Source: Opitutaceae bacterium
Lineage (GTDB): Bacteria > Verrucomicrobiota > Verrucomicrobiia > Opitutales > Opitutaceae
Direction of reading: 5' to 3'
Length of the DNA stretch: 64,000 bases
Assembly: GCA_016715765.1 (NCBI GenBank)
Contig: JADJZJ010000008.1
Coordinates: 56,193-120,192 of the forward strand
Positions 34,821-43,772 of the stretch are shown here, in pieces (the stretch's first letter is position 1; every line of letters begins with the position of its first letter). Under the pieces are notes generated by a model. The model made no database searches. It had not been told where the DNA came from and saw only the letters and a list, made by a program, of their open reading frames with translations. Both the position numbers and the translations under genes were made by a program.

Positions 34821-35576
34821 TCAGCTGTGGACAAGGGTGCCGATCTTTTCGCCGAGGACGGCCTTGCGGATGGCATGCTCGTCGTTGAGGTCGAACACCA
34901 GGATGGGTACGTTGTTGTCGAGGCAGAGCGAGAACGCGGTGGAGTCCATCACGTTGAGCCGCTGCCGGAGGGCGTCGATGAAGGTGAGGTCGTCGTACTT
35001 GACCGCGTCGGCGTGCTTCTTCGGGTCCTTGTCGTAGATGCCGTCCACCTTGGTGGCCTTCATGATGATGTCCGCATGCATCTCGGAGGCCCGGAGGGCG
35101 GCGGTGGTGTCGGTGGAGAAATAGGGGTTGCCCGTGCCGGCGACGAAGATGACCACGCGGCCCTTCTCGAGGTGGCGCATGGCGCGGCGCATGATGAAGG
35201 GCTCGGCGATCTGGTTCATCGGGATGGCTGACTGCACCCGGGTGCTGACCCCCATCTTTTCGAGGCAGTCCATGATCGCGAGGCCGTTGATGACGGTGGC
35301 GAGCATGCCCATGTAGTCGCCCGTCGTGCGGTCCACGCCGCGCTTCGCGCCGTTGAGGCCGCGGAAGATGTTGCCGCCGCCGATGACGACGCACACCTGC
35401 ACGCCGAGCTCGTGGATCTCCTTGATCTGGGCGCAGGTCTTTTCGAGGGTCGCGGCGTCAATGGGGTCGCCGGACTTGCCGCCCCGGAGAACTTCGCCGC
35501 TGAGCTTGAGGACGATGTTCTTGTATTTGACTCTGGGATCAACCGTTGCGGCGGCGGGTACGTGCATGGCTGACAT
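34821..35576 (-). CDS. pyrH: UMP kinase
   Basis: The product is 251 residues from the ATG at 35576 (MSAMHVPAAATVDPRVKYKNIVLKLSGE); the ATG at 35567 is an alternative. Motifs: VLKLSGEVLRG, VVIGGGNIFRG, GTGNPYFSTDTTAALRA and VDGIYDKDPKK, typical of hexameric bacterial UMP kinase. It makes UDP in pyrimidine nucleotide synthesis. It is paired with frr. tsf is not found upstream; that side carries repeats and the mannosidase gene. Confidence 0.95.
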   Translation of the reverse strand: MSAMHVPAAATVDPRVKYKNIVLKLSGEVLRGGKSGDPIDAATLEKTCAQIKEIHELGVQVCVVIGGGNIFRGLNGAKRGVDRTTGDYMGMLATVINGLAIMDCLEKMGVSTRVQSAIPMNQIAEPFIMRRAMRHLEKGRVVIFVAGTGNPYFSTDTTAALRASEMHADIIMKATKVDGIYDKDPKKHADAVKYDDLTFIDALRQRLNVMDSTAFSLCLDNNVPILVFDLNDEHAIRKAVLGEKIGTLVHS

Positions 35577-35879
35577 GCAACGCCAAGGCAAAATGGGCGT
35601 CAATTCCCGAGATGGATGGAACCGCGGAATTGGAACCACGGATTACACGGATGGCACGGATTGGATGGCAGCCAAACGTTGGCCGCAGAAGGCACAAACG
35701 GCTCAGAATAATCCAAACCGACTTACCGGAGGAATCAGAGGAAACGGAGAGTCATGGCTTTAATACTCCGTTATCTCAGTTCCCTCCTGTTAATATTCCG
35801 ATCCTTTTGAGCTTTCTGTGCCTTTTGTGGCCATCCTCTGATCCGTGTAATCCGTGAAATCCGTGGTCAAAAAAACCTC
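35577..35879. repeat. Nested triple palindrome spacer
   Basis: Outer arms (about 35634-35666 and 35841-35868) use ACCACGGATTACACGG words. A middle pair (about 35679-35705 and 35808-35833) uses GGCACAAA/TTTGTGCC-like words. The inner pair (about 35730-35795) uses GAGGAAACGGAGAG-like words. The whole 300-base gap between pyrH and the mannosidase gene is thus one nested inverted structure; no gene is seen. Confidence 0.7.
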
Positions 35880-38633
35880 CTACCCCAGTCTCACGGTCAC
35901 AATCTGCTTCGGCTTCAGCGTCAGGCTGACCTTGCGGCGGTTCAGGCTCAGCTTGGCGTTCACGTTGCCCTCGCAGTCGGTGAGCGCGGCTTTGGCCGGC
36001 TTGAAGGCCGGGTCGGTGAGCACAAGGCGGGCGGTGATGCGACGGGGATGCGGGTTGAAGAGTCGGATTTCAACGCTGCCACCCACCTGCCGTACGCAAC
36101 TGACCACGGCCGGGCCTTCCAACCTGAGCAGTCCCGAGGTCAATTGTAGGGCGGGGATGCCGATCCCCGCCTTCCCGCGGAATATCGGCAGATCCGCCGC
36201 ACGCAATTGCACCACCCGCAGACCCGCCGCGAGCTGCTGGCCGAGTTCGCACAATTGCGTGCGGTCCGGCGCACCCGCGAGCGGCACGATGGCGTAGTGG
36301 AAGACCAGCGATCCGCGCTGCTGGCCGCCGGGCTCGCCGTCGGTGAACACCGTGCGGCGGAACCCGCGGAAGAGGGTCAACGCCATGGTCCGGCCGGGCA
36401 GGTCGCGCACGGCGGTTTCGAGCAGGCCGCCGTCGGCGACGACCGCGAGGCCGTGCCGGGCGTCGTGCACCGCGGTCCAGCTCTGCTGCGGCTTCGTCTC
36501 CACTTCGAGTTCGCGGTACTCGTGGTTGTCCTGCCGCAGGGCGATGGGGCGCTCGACGACGTCGAACGGTGTGTCGGCGAGATAGGTCTTCGCCGATGTG
36601 CCCGAGGGCAGCAGCACGCGGACGCGGTGGTCGTCGACGGTGTTGTTGACGGTCGTCTGCACGTCGAGGTGCCGCTGGCCGGGGCGCAGGCTGAGGAGGC
36701 TGTCTATGACGAACTCGGTGAACTTGTCCGAGCGGACCATGCGGTCGAACTGGAAAGCCTCCGGCAAGTGCATGACCGTGCGGATGCGGAAGGTCGTGAG
36801 CAGCGGGCCGTTTTGCACCAGGGCGACGTCGGCGCGGCTGGCGGTGGAGGCGAAGACCTGGTCATTGATCGCGAGGCCGTGGTACCAGCCGTCGCCGATG
36901 TCGGCGCAGTCTTCAAACGTGAGCAGGTCGCGGTAGGTGCGGCCGGTCGCGCGGTTCGTGAGGGTGAGCGTGCCGTTGGCCTCGATCTGCACGGCGAGGT
37001 GCTCGTTGGCCATGCCGCGCTCGCTGGTGGCGAGGCCGGGGACCTCCGGGTGGCGCGTGGGCGTCTCGGGCTTGGCGCTGCGCACGGTGAGCGTGGTGTA
37101 GCCGAGCGCGGGGATGGCGAGGCGCAGCGCGACGGAGACATGGTGGCTGTTGACGTTTTCGGGGAACTTGGTCGTCCGCAGCCGCGGGCGCACCCGGTTC
37201 ATGGCCTGGCCGAGGCGCTGATAGGGCACTTCCTTGCCGTCGGCCCCGAACACGCGGAAGGCGGGCTTGGGCTCAAAGCCGAAGAATTCGTTGAACACCG
37301 GCCAGGTCGTGGGAATTTCCAGCGCCACCTCGTTGACGCCGGCGAAATCGCGGGGGAGGGGATTGAACACGGTGACGCGCATCTCGTCGTCCTTCAGTTC
37401 GCCCGGCACGCTGGCGGCGAGCTGGCTCGTGGACTGGAGCGCGAGGCGGTTGGCGATGAGGCGGCACTCGTCGAAGCGCTGCTCCATGTCCTTGTGGACC
37501 TGGTCCACGCTGCAGCCGTCCATCGAGTCGTGCGCGTGGTTCTGCAGGAGGCGGCGCCAGGCGAGGTCGAGAAAGCCCGGGGCGAATTCCGCACCGAGGG
37601 CGGCGGTGGCGAAGGCCGTGAACGGCTCGGCCCACTGGGTGAGGAGGGTCTGGCATTGCGCGTTGGCCTGCTTCAGGCGCACGCGGCTCGAGAGCACGCC
37701 GGGGATGAGCCATTGCATGCTGGCCTCGAGGGGCTGTTCGCCCCAGATCGCGCTGCCCGGGTCGCGGAGCTCCCCTTCGAGGCGGCCCGTGATGCGCTTT
37801 TGCTGGGCGATCAGGTCGCGCTGGTAGTCGTCGAAGGACGAGTGGACGAGTTCGTACCGGTCGCTCTTTTTCAGCGCCTCGACCAGCATCGCAAAGCGGC
37901 GCGGACTCCACTCCTGGTGGTCGCAGGAATCGTGCAGCAGGAGCGCGTCCACGTCGGTGGCCGCGGCTTCCTCGCCGAGCCATTTCTCCAGGTGCTGCGC
38001 GAAGGCCTCGGGCTCGTCCTCGATGAGGCGGTTGGGTTCGTGCGCGCGGCCGACATGGGCCTGGTAGGCGCCGTAGCCCTGGCGGGCGAACTTGTGGCAG
38101 GGCAGCACCGTGCCGTCGGCGCCGCGCCAGAGGAAATTGCGCCTGGTCTCGTCGTTCACGCCGCGCCAGAGGATCACGGCGTGGATGCCGCACCCGGCGA
38201 AAATCTGCGGGAGCTGGCTGTTGTGGCCGAACATGTCGGGCACGTAGCCCGCGCATGCCGCCCCGGCGCCGAAGGCCCGGGCCTGCGCGCGGCCGATGAT
38301 CAGGTTGCGGACGATCGCCTCGCCCGAGACGGTGAACTCGTCGGGCATCGAGTACCACGGGCCGACCGCGAGCTTCCCCGCGCGGCACAGTCGCTCGACC
38401 TGCGCGCGCCGGTCGGGGCGGATTTCAAGGTAGTCCTCCAGCAAAATCGACTGCCCGTCGGTCTGGAAGGGTCCGGGCAGCGTGCCGTCCTCCAGCGCCG
38501 CGCACACGCGGTCGAGCAGTTGGACGAGGCCGAAGCGGAAGCCCATGAGGGGCATGTGCCATTCGCGATCCCAATGGGTGCTCGGCACATAATGAACGCG
38601 GCGTTTCTGGGTGGAGGCAGTGGAACGGGCCAT
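35880..38633 (-). CDS. Glycoside hydrolase family 38 alpha-mannosidase
   Basis: The product is 917 residues from the ATG at 38633 (MARSTASTQKRRVHYVPSTHWDREW). The zinc site includes His20 and Asp22 in HWDREW; the nucleophile is Asp133 in GYVPDMFGHNSQLPQ, followed by the GIHAVILWRGV block. The central and C-terminal beta-sandwich domains are typical of the bacterial MngB-like group. It removes alpha-linked mannose, or mannosylglycerate-type substrates, probably in the cytoplasm as no signal peptide is seen. Residues about 821-830 (GKAGIGIPAL) are encoded by an in-frame copy of the GGGCGGGG palindrome (36145-36172). Confidence 0.92.
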   Translation of the reverse strand: MARSTASTQKRRVHYVPSTHWDREWHMPLMGFRFGLVQLLDRVCAALEDGTLPGPFQTDGQSILLEDYLEIRPDRRAQVERLCRAGKLAVGPWYSMPDEFTVSGEAIVRNLIIGRAQARAFGAGAACAGYVPDMFGHNSQLPQIFAGCGIHAVILWRGVNDETRRNFLWRGADGTVLPCHKFARQGYGAYQAHVGRAHEPNRLIEDEPEAFAQHLEKWLGEEAAATDVDALLLHDSCDHQEWSPRRFAMLVEALKKSDRYELVHSSFDDYQRDLIAQQKRITGRLEGELRDPGSAIWGEQPLEASMQWLIPGVLSSRVRLKQANAQCQTLLTQWAEPFTAFATAALGAEFAPGFLDLAWRRLLQNHAHDSMDGCSVDQVHKDMEQRFDECRLIANRLALQSTSQLAASVPGELKDDEMRVTVFNPLPRDFAGVNEVALEIPTTWPVFNEFFGFEPKPAFRVFGADGKEVPYQRLGQAMNRVRPRLRTTKFPENVNSHHVSVALRLAIPALGYTTLTVRSAKPETPTRHPEVPGLATSERGMANEHLAVQIEANGTLTLTNRATGRTYRDLLTFEDCADIGDGWYHGLAINDQVFASTASRADVALVQNGPLLTTFRIRTVMHLPEAFQFDRMVRSDKFTEFVIDSLLSLRPGQRHLDVQTTVNNTVDDHRVRVLLPSGTSAKTYLADTPFDVVERPIALRQDNHEYRELEVETKPQQSWTAVHDARHGLAVVADGGLLETAVRDLPGRTMALTLFRGFRRTVFTDGEPGGQQRGSLVFHYAIVPLAGAPDRTQLCELGQQLAAGLRVVQLRAADLPIFRGKAGIGIPALQLTSGLLRLEGPAVVSCVRQVGGSVEIRLFNPHPRRITARLVLTDPAFKPAKAALTDCEGNVNAKLSLNRRKVSLTLKPKQIVTVRLG
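36145..36172. repeat. GGGCGGGG palindrome inside a coding region
   Basis: The string TGTAGGGCGGGGATGCCGAT followed by CCCCGCC is the same element found intergenically at 24985-25062 and 29259-29286. Here it lies within the mannosidase frame and adds the residues GKAGIGIPAL without a stop. It looks like a recent insertion tolerated in the C-terminal domain. Confidence 0.75.
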
Positions 38634-39045
38634 GCGGCCGATCTTTGGCGGGTGGCCGCTGGCGAAACAACGCAATAGGAGCGGGCGCCGATGATTATTA
38701 CCGGGGGAAGAGGGCTGAAGTAGGGGACAGTAAGTAGCGGGTAGCGGGTAGTGGGTAGCGAGCATGCCGAACAGCGCTGCGCGGCCAATCCGTCCATGTT
38801 CCGTCAAAAAAATGCTGTATCCGCGATGGGCGTGCTCGTAGCGCGGAGCTTTAGCCCGCGCTGATAACGCTGCACTTCCGTACGGCGCTTCCAAACCGGT
38901 GCCGGCTAAAGACGGCACTACGACCGAGCAGGCTCAGTGACCGCATGCTCGCTACCCGCTACCCACTACTCGCTGCTGCCCAGCCCCCCGTTCGCTCATT
39001 GCCAAAGGCCGATCAGCGGTTAAGCTCCGAACCAGAGGTGCCGCC
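38634..39045. repeat. Spacer with two nested inverted pairs
   Basis: The outer pair is a tandem of GTAGCGGGTAGCGGGTAGTG (about 38733-38766) facing its inverse at 38943-38974. The inner pair (38834 to 38930) has GGAGCTTTAGCCCGCGCT and GTGCCGGCTAAAGACGGCAC words. A relative of the inner element is near 43752-43785. It separates the divergent mannosidase and AmmeMemoRadiSam genes; no gene is seen. Confidence 0.7.
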
Positions 39046-40443
39046 ATGACGGCTGGAGCCATTGTATTTGCAGGCCTGATGCCGCACGCCCCGATCCTCG
39101 TGCCGGGCGTGGGGCGGCAGCGGTTGGCGGACGCCGCCGCCACGGCGCGGGCGATGCAGCTGGTCGCCGATCACGCCATGGCCGCGCAACCCGATACCAT
39201 CGTGCTGGTCTCCCCGCATGCGCCGCGCCTGCCCGGGGCCTTCGGTCTCTGGCAGTCATCGCGACTGCACGGCTCGCTGGAGATTTTTGGTTCGCCGGAG
39301 GATGCGGTGGACCTGCCGGTTGACCGGAACTTTGCCCGTCACCTCGAGCAGGAGGGCGGCCGGCGCGGACTCCACTTCTGGGACATCAGCCATGGACCGC
39401 TCGATCACGGCGCCCTCGTGCCGCTCTGGTATCTCACGGCCGCCGGTTGGAAGGGACCGACCGTGGTCCTGGGCTTGAACGACCCGGGAGATGGCGGACT
39501 CGTCGAACTCGGCCAGGCCGTCGCCGAAACCGCGCGCGGACTCAAGCGACGGATCGCGGTCATCGCCAGCGGGGACATGAGCCATCGCCTCACCCGTTCG
39601 GCTCCGTGCGGCTACCACCCGCAGGCGCACCGTTTTGACGAGACATTCATCGGGTTGCTGCGGGAAGACCGCCTCGCCGACCTCCCGCGCATCGATCCCG
39701 ACCTGCAGGACGTGGCGGCGGAGGATGTCGTGGATGCAACCATGGTCGCGTTGGCCGCGAGCGGTTTCCACTCCGAGGGTCACAAGGTCCTCAGTTATGA
39801 AGGCCCGTTCGGAGTCGGCTACGGCGTGGCGATCCTGTTCGAGCCGCCGCGCCCGGCGGATCCCCTGTTGCCGGCCCGGACGCCGGCGGAAAAGGAGGTT
39901 GCGCATTTCGCGGACCTGCCCGCGGTGGCGCGCTGCGCGGTGGAAACGGAACTGCGGGCCGGACCGCCCCTGCCGTCGTTCCGGGCCGCGGGGGAATTAT
40001 CCGGACGCCGCGGGGTGTTTGTGACCCTGAGAACGAAGGACGGCGAACTGCGCGGGTGCATGGGCACGCTCGCCCCGCGCGAGCGCGATCTCGTTGCCGA
40101 GACCTGGCGCAACGCCCTGGCGGCCGCCTTGCGTGACAATCGCTTTTCCCCGGTGACCGTCGCGGAGCTCCCCAGCCTCGACTATGAGGTGACCGTCCTC
40201 GGTGAACTGGAGCCCATCGAGTCGCCGGCCGAGCTGGACCCGGCCAGATACGGCGTGGTCGTGAGCGCCTTGGATGGCCGCAAGGGTGTGCTGCTTCCGG
40301 CCATCGAGGGAATCGAGACTGTCGATCAGCAGCTGGAGATTGCGTGGTACAAGGTGGCCTTGGAGCCCGGCGAGCCGGTCTCGCTCCAGCGTTTCGAGGT
40401 TATCAATTGCGAGCCGCCACCGCCCGCGCGGGGGAAGGAGTGA
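39046..40443 (+). CDS. AmmeMemoRadiSam system fused B-A protein (Memo-like plus AMMECR1)
   Basis: The product is 465 residues joining two proteins usually encoded separately. The N-terminal half (about 1-270) is the B component, related to Memo and class III extradiol dioxygenases: LMPHAPILVPGVG, VLVSPHAP, ASGDMSHRL, and YEGPFGVGYGVA. The C-terminal half (about 280-455) is the A component, an AMMECR1 domain: GVFVTLRTKDGELRGCMGTL, RFSPVTVAEL, GVLLPAIEGIE. The activity of this conserved system is unknown. The stop is 4 bases before the start of the partner radical SAM gene, so the pair is one operon. Confidence 0.9.
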   Translation: MTAGAIVFAGLMPHAPILVPGVGRQRLADAAATARAMQLVADHAMAAQPDTIVLVSPHAPRLPGAFGLWQSSRLHGSLEIFGSPEDAVDLPVDRNFARHLEQEGGRRGLHFWDISHGPLDHGALVPLWYLTAAGWKGPTVVLGLNDPGDGGLVELGQAVAETARGLKRRIAVIASGDMSHRLTRSAPCGYHPQAHRFDETFIGLLREDRLADLPRIDPDLQDVAAEDVVDATMVALAASGFHSEGHKVLSYEGPFGVGYGVAILFEPPRPADPLLPARTPAEKEVAHFADLPAVARCAVETELRAGPPLPSFRAAGELSGRRGVFVTLRTKDGELRGCMGTLAPRERDLVAETWRNALAAALRDNRFSPVTVAELPSLDYEVTVLGELEPIESPAELDPARYGVVVSALDGRKGVLLPAIEGIETVDQQLEIAWYKVALEPGEPVSLQRFEVINCEPPPPARGKE

Positions 40444-40447
40444 GCCC

Positions 40448-41527
40448 ATGTTTTCGCCGTCACCCGTCTCGCCGCATCCCGGCCGATGGTGGCAGCGGCT
40501 GGCCGACGGGCGCATCGAATGCCTCCTCTGTCCCCGCGAATGCAAACTGCACGAGGGCCAGCGCGGGTTCTGTTTCGTCCGCGAGCGCCGCCACGACGGC
40601 ATCATGCTCAACACCTGGGGCCGCAGCAGCGGCTTCTGCGTGGATCCGATCGAGAAAAAGCCGCTGAACCATTTTTATCCCGGCACCAGCGTGCTCTCGT
40701 TCGGCACCGCCGGCTGCAATCTCGGCTGCCGCTTCTGCCAGAACTGGGACATCAGCAAGGCGCGGGCCTACGACCGGCTCAGCGAGGTCGCGACGCCCGT
40801 GACCATTGCCGCCTCGGCGCGCCGTCTCGACTGTCGCTCGGTCGCTTTCACCTACAACGACCCCGTGATCTTCGCCGAATACGCCATTGACGTGGCCGAG
40901 GCCTGCCGCGCCCTGGGCATCAACACCGTCGCCGTGACCGCCGGTTACATCAGCGCGGCGGCCCGCCCGGAGTTTTTCCGGGCCATGGATGCCGCCAACG
41001 TGGATCTCAAGGCATTCACCGAGGACTTTTACCACCGCGTGTGCCTCGCCCGGCTCCAGCCCGTGCTCGATACCCTGGTCTACCTGCGCCGTGAGACCAG
41101 GGTCTGGTTCGAGGTGACCACGCTCCTGATTCCCGGTGAAAACGACAGCGATGAGGAACTCGACCGCGCCTCCGACTGGTTTGCCGCGAACCTTGGCCCC
41201 GACGTGCCCTGGCATTTCACCGCCTTCCATCCCGACTTCCGGATGCTCGACACCCCGCGCACGCCCCCGGCCACCCTCGCGCGGGCCCGCCGGATCGCCT
41301 GTTCCAAGGGCCTTAAGTTCATCTACACCGGCAATGTCCATGATCCCGATGGTTCCAGCACCTGGTGTCCCAACTGTGGTGCACTCCTCATCGGGCGCGA
41401 CTGGTACAAGCTCGAAGCCTTCAATCTCGTGGGCCAGCATTGCCATGCCTGCGGCTGCGAGATCCCCGGCCGCTTTGGCCCGCAACCCGGCACCTGGGGC
41501 CCCCGCTGTCAGCCGGTGAGACTGTGA
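40448..41527 (+). CDS. amrS: AmmeMemoRadiSam system radical SAM enzyme
   Basis: The product is 359 residues from the ATG at 40448. The radical SAM cysteine motif is CNLGCRFC in GTAGCNLGCRFCQNWDISKA. An N-terminal CLLCPRECKLHEGQRGFCFVR block and a C-terminal cysteine region (WCPNCGALLIGR, CHACGCEIPGRF) suggest metal binding outside the core. It is the third component of the AmmeMemoRadiSam system and is coupled to the B-A fusion upstream. The substrate is unknown; radical chemistry on a macromolecule or cofactor is only inferred. Confidence 0.92.
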   Translation: MFSPSPVSPHPGRWWQRLADGRIECLLCPRECKLHEGQRGFCFVRERRHDGIMLNTWGRSSGFCVDPIEKKPLNHFYPGTSVLSFGTAGCNLGCRFCQNWDISKARAYDRLSEVATPVTIAASARRLDCRSVAFTYNDPVIFAEYAIDVAEACRALGINTVAVTAGYISAAARPEFFRAMDAANVDLKAFTEDFYHRVCLARLQPVLDTLVYLRRETRVWFEVTTLLIPGENDSDEELDRASDWFAANLGPDVPWHFTAFHPDFRMLDTPRTPPATLARARRIACSKGLKFIYTGNVHDPDGSSTWCPNCGALLIGRDWYKLEAFNLVGQHCHACGCEIPGRFGPQPGTWGPRCQPVRL

Positions 41528-41622
41528 AACCAAGCGTCCCGGCAAGTGTTTGCCCCTCGGTGGTGTTTACGTCCTTGACCGGTGCGATGGGTGACGCAAC
41601 GTGCTCCGTTCTGACACTTCCT

Positions 41623-41696
41623 TGCCTGGTGGTGTAATGGCAGCACAGGCGACTTTGACTCGCCTAGTCATGGTTCGAATCCATGCCGGGCAGCCA
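41623..41696 (+). tRNA. tRNA-Gln (anticodon TTG)
   Basis: The cloverleaf folds fully: acceptor TGCCTGG with CCGGGCA, D stem GTGT/GCAC, anticodon stem GGCGA/TCGCC with loop CTTTGAC (anticodon TTG), T stem CATGG/CCATG with loop TTCGAAT, and encoded CCA end. The anticodon reads CAA, glutamine. Confidence 0.95.
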
Positions 41697-42069
41697 AAAC
41701 TTGGAGAGTTTTGGCAACTGGACATGGGTGAGAACCTTGGTTCGACGACCGGAGCGCAGCGGAGGGAGAAGGATCGACCGCAGGTCGAGGGCGCGGCCCT
41801 GAGTGAAGCGAATCAATCCATGCCGGGCAGCCAGTTGCCTGACAGCTACTTGCGGGAAGCGCGGCGGAGTCTGCAAGATTGCGCATCCTCTCAATGGGTT
41901 TCACCCCTGGAGCACATTTTTCGTGATGCAAAAGGGTCGGAGAGTAAGGCCACACCGGCCACGATTCGCGGCAATTTGAGGACAATTAGCGGCAGAGCGT
42001 CCTGACAGTTGGTTGTTTCGCAGTGCACTTGAAGGCCAATCATTGCATCCAATTAAGGCAACGAATGCC
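41697..42069. repeat. Spacer with second copy of the tRNA-Gln 3' end
   Basis: The 19-base string AATCCATGCCGGGCAGCCA that ends the tRNA gene (41678-41696) occurs again exactly at 41815-41833, 137 bases downstream. Between the copies is an inverted word pair around CCAAAACT and AGTTTTGG (41695-41717), and GATCGACCGCAGGTCGA dyads near 41773. It looks like an attachment-site remnant, but no integrase is present. No gene is seen in the gap. Confidence 0.7.
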
Positions 42070-43333
42070 ATGAAGCTCACGCGCCGAAAATTTGTTTCAT
42101 CAATAGCGCTCGGATTTGCGCTGCAATCTGCGCTCTCAGCGATTGCGCAAGGGACCGGGAGACGACCGCGCGTCCTGCTGCGCTCGTCCTGGAAGACGGA
42201 TAACATTGGTGACATTGCCCATACGCCCGGCTTGCTGGCGATTCTCGAGCAGCACGTGCCGGAAGCAGAGATTACCCTTCTACCGAGCCTGCCCTACGGG
42301 GTGGCGGATGGCGTCGCGGAGATGCTGCTGCGCAGATTTCCGCGCCTGAATATCATCCGGGAGCAAGCCGGGATTGCGCGGGCATTTTCCGAATGCGATT
42401 TTTTCCTGCATGGTTCCGGTCCGAGTTTGGTTGCGCATAAGGATGTCGCGCTTTGGCGGGACACCACGGGGAAGCCTTACGGTGTGGCGGGAATTACGAT
42501 GGTTGATGCGCCGGAGCACCTCAACGCGTCGATCATTGATCTGCTCAACGGCGCCCGGTTTGTGTACTTCCGGGACGGTCCTTCGCTGAAGTTGGCCGAA
42601 ATGAGCGGTGTGCGCTGCCCGATCATGGCTTTTGGCCCTGATGCGGCATTCGCGGTGGATTTGCGCGACGAGGCGAGGGCGGCGGCCTTTATGGCCAGGA
42701 ACGGATTGGAGCCGGGCCGGTTCCTCGTATGCATACCCGCCCATCGCCGCACCCCGCGGTGGCTGGTTCCCCGCAGCGAGGCAGGTTTCGATCCCGCCAT
42801 TCAGTCGCTCAACGATAAATACAAGGATCGCGATCATGCGCCCCATCGCGAGGCCATCGTTCGCGTGGTGCGGGAAATCGGGATGAAGGTGCTCGTTTGC
42901 GCCGAGCAGGTGACGGAGATTGCGCTCGGCAAGGAGGTCCTGGTCGATCCTTTGCCGGACGACGTCCGCGAGCGGGTGGTATTCCGGGAGGATTTTTGGC
43001 TCACCGATGAGGCCTTGAGTGTGTTTGTCCGGAGCGCCGGGCTGTTTGGCAACGAGATGCATTCCCCCATCATGTGCATCGGCAACGGAATTCCGGCAGT
43101 CATCGGGCGTTGGAATACTCAGACGACAAAAGGCTTCATGTGGCGCGACATCGGGCTGGACGAGTGGCTCTTCGATTTCGAAGACGAACATGCGCTTTCA
43201 CTCGCCGAACGCCGTCGTTGCACTAGCCAGGGACCCCGCGGCTGCCCGGGCAAAGGCCGCAATGGCGCGCACCAAAGTGCGAGACATATTCGGTCAGATG
43301 ATGCACGCCCTTAGAGGCAATCTGTCTTTATGA
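42070..43333 (+). pseudogene. Tat-exported polysaccharide pyruvyl transferase-like protein, frameshift near 43212
   Basis: The start at 42070 opens a twin-arginine type signal (MKLTRRKFVSSIALGFALQS). The body resembles the polysaccharide pyruvyl transferase family: WKTDNIGDIAHTPGLLAILE, FLHGSGPSLVAH, and SAGLFGNEMHSPIMCIGNGIPAV. The main frame runs to 43314 but its last ~35 residues look non-coding, while the frame shifted by one base from about 43212 continues naturally (VVALARDPAAARAKAAMART, then KVRDIFGQMM) to a stop at 43333. One extra base near 43210-43213 explains this. An exported member is unusual, since these enzymes normally modify glycans in the cytoplasm. Confidence 0.7.
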
Positions 43334-43335
43334 AA

Positions 43336-43707
43336 GGGGTCAGGCCGCTATTACTTAATTTTTCTTCTTCGGAGTGACTCGACGCTACGTCATCAGGAGT
43401 AACAGATGTTCATTTCGCACTGCGGCCCTCTGTATCTTAGGGTTTACTACACCAAATGGAGTAGATGCCGGTAGGAAATTAAATAATAGTGACCTGACCC
43501 CATTAAGTTGAGTCTACGCCAAATGGCGTAGGACTTAAATGAAGGGGTCAGGCTGCTATTACTTAATTTGTTTCTACGAGTTACTCGGTGCTAGGCCATC
43601 AGGTGTAACAGATTTTCAGTTTCGCACTGCGGTCTCTGCATCTTTGACTTTGCTACACCAAATGGAGTAGGTGCTGATTGGGAATTAAATAGTAGGGGCC
43701 TGACCCC
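43336..43707. mobile_element. Two tandem MITE-like elements with GGGGTCAGG termini
   Basis: Copy 1 (43336-43501) and copy 2 (43544-43707) are each about 165 bases and clearly similar. Both begin GGGGTCAGG followed by CTATTACTTAATT and end with AATTAAAT, then TAGT or TAGG, and CCTGACCCC. Both contain CTACACCAAATGGAGTAG hairpins; a related hairpin CTACGCC-AAAT-GGCGTAG lies between them (43514-43531). The A/T-rich composition differs from the surroundings. They have no coding capacity and resemble non-autonomous elements moved by a Y1-type transposase elsewhere. Confidence 0.75.
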
Positions 43708-43772
43708 GTTATGGACTCCGTTATGGCTCGGTATATTGACTTTGCCGAACCAGTGCCGGCTAAAGTCCGGCA

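Noticed and set aside
36207..38678. Plus-strand frame of 823 codons opposite the mannosidase
   Set aside because: The composition is the complement of a GC3-rich gene and there is no motif; the GH38 frame has a complete active site.
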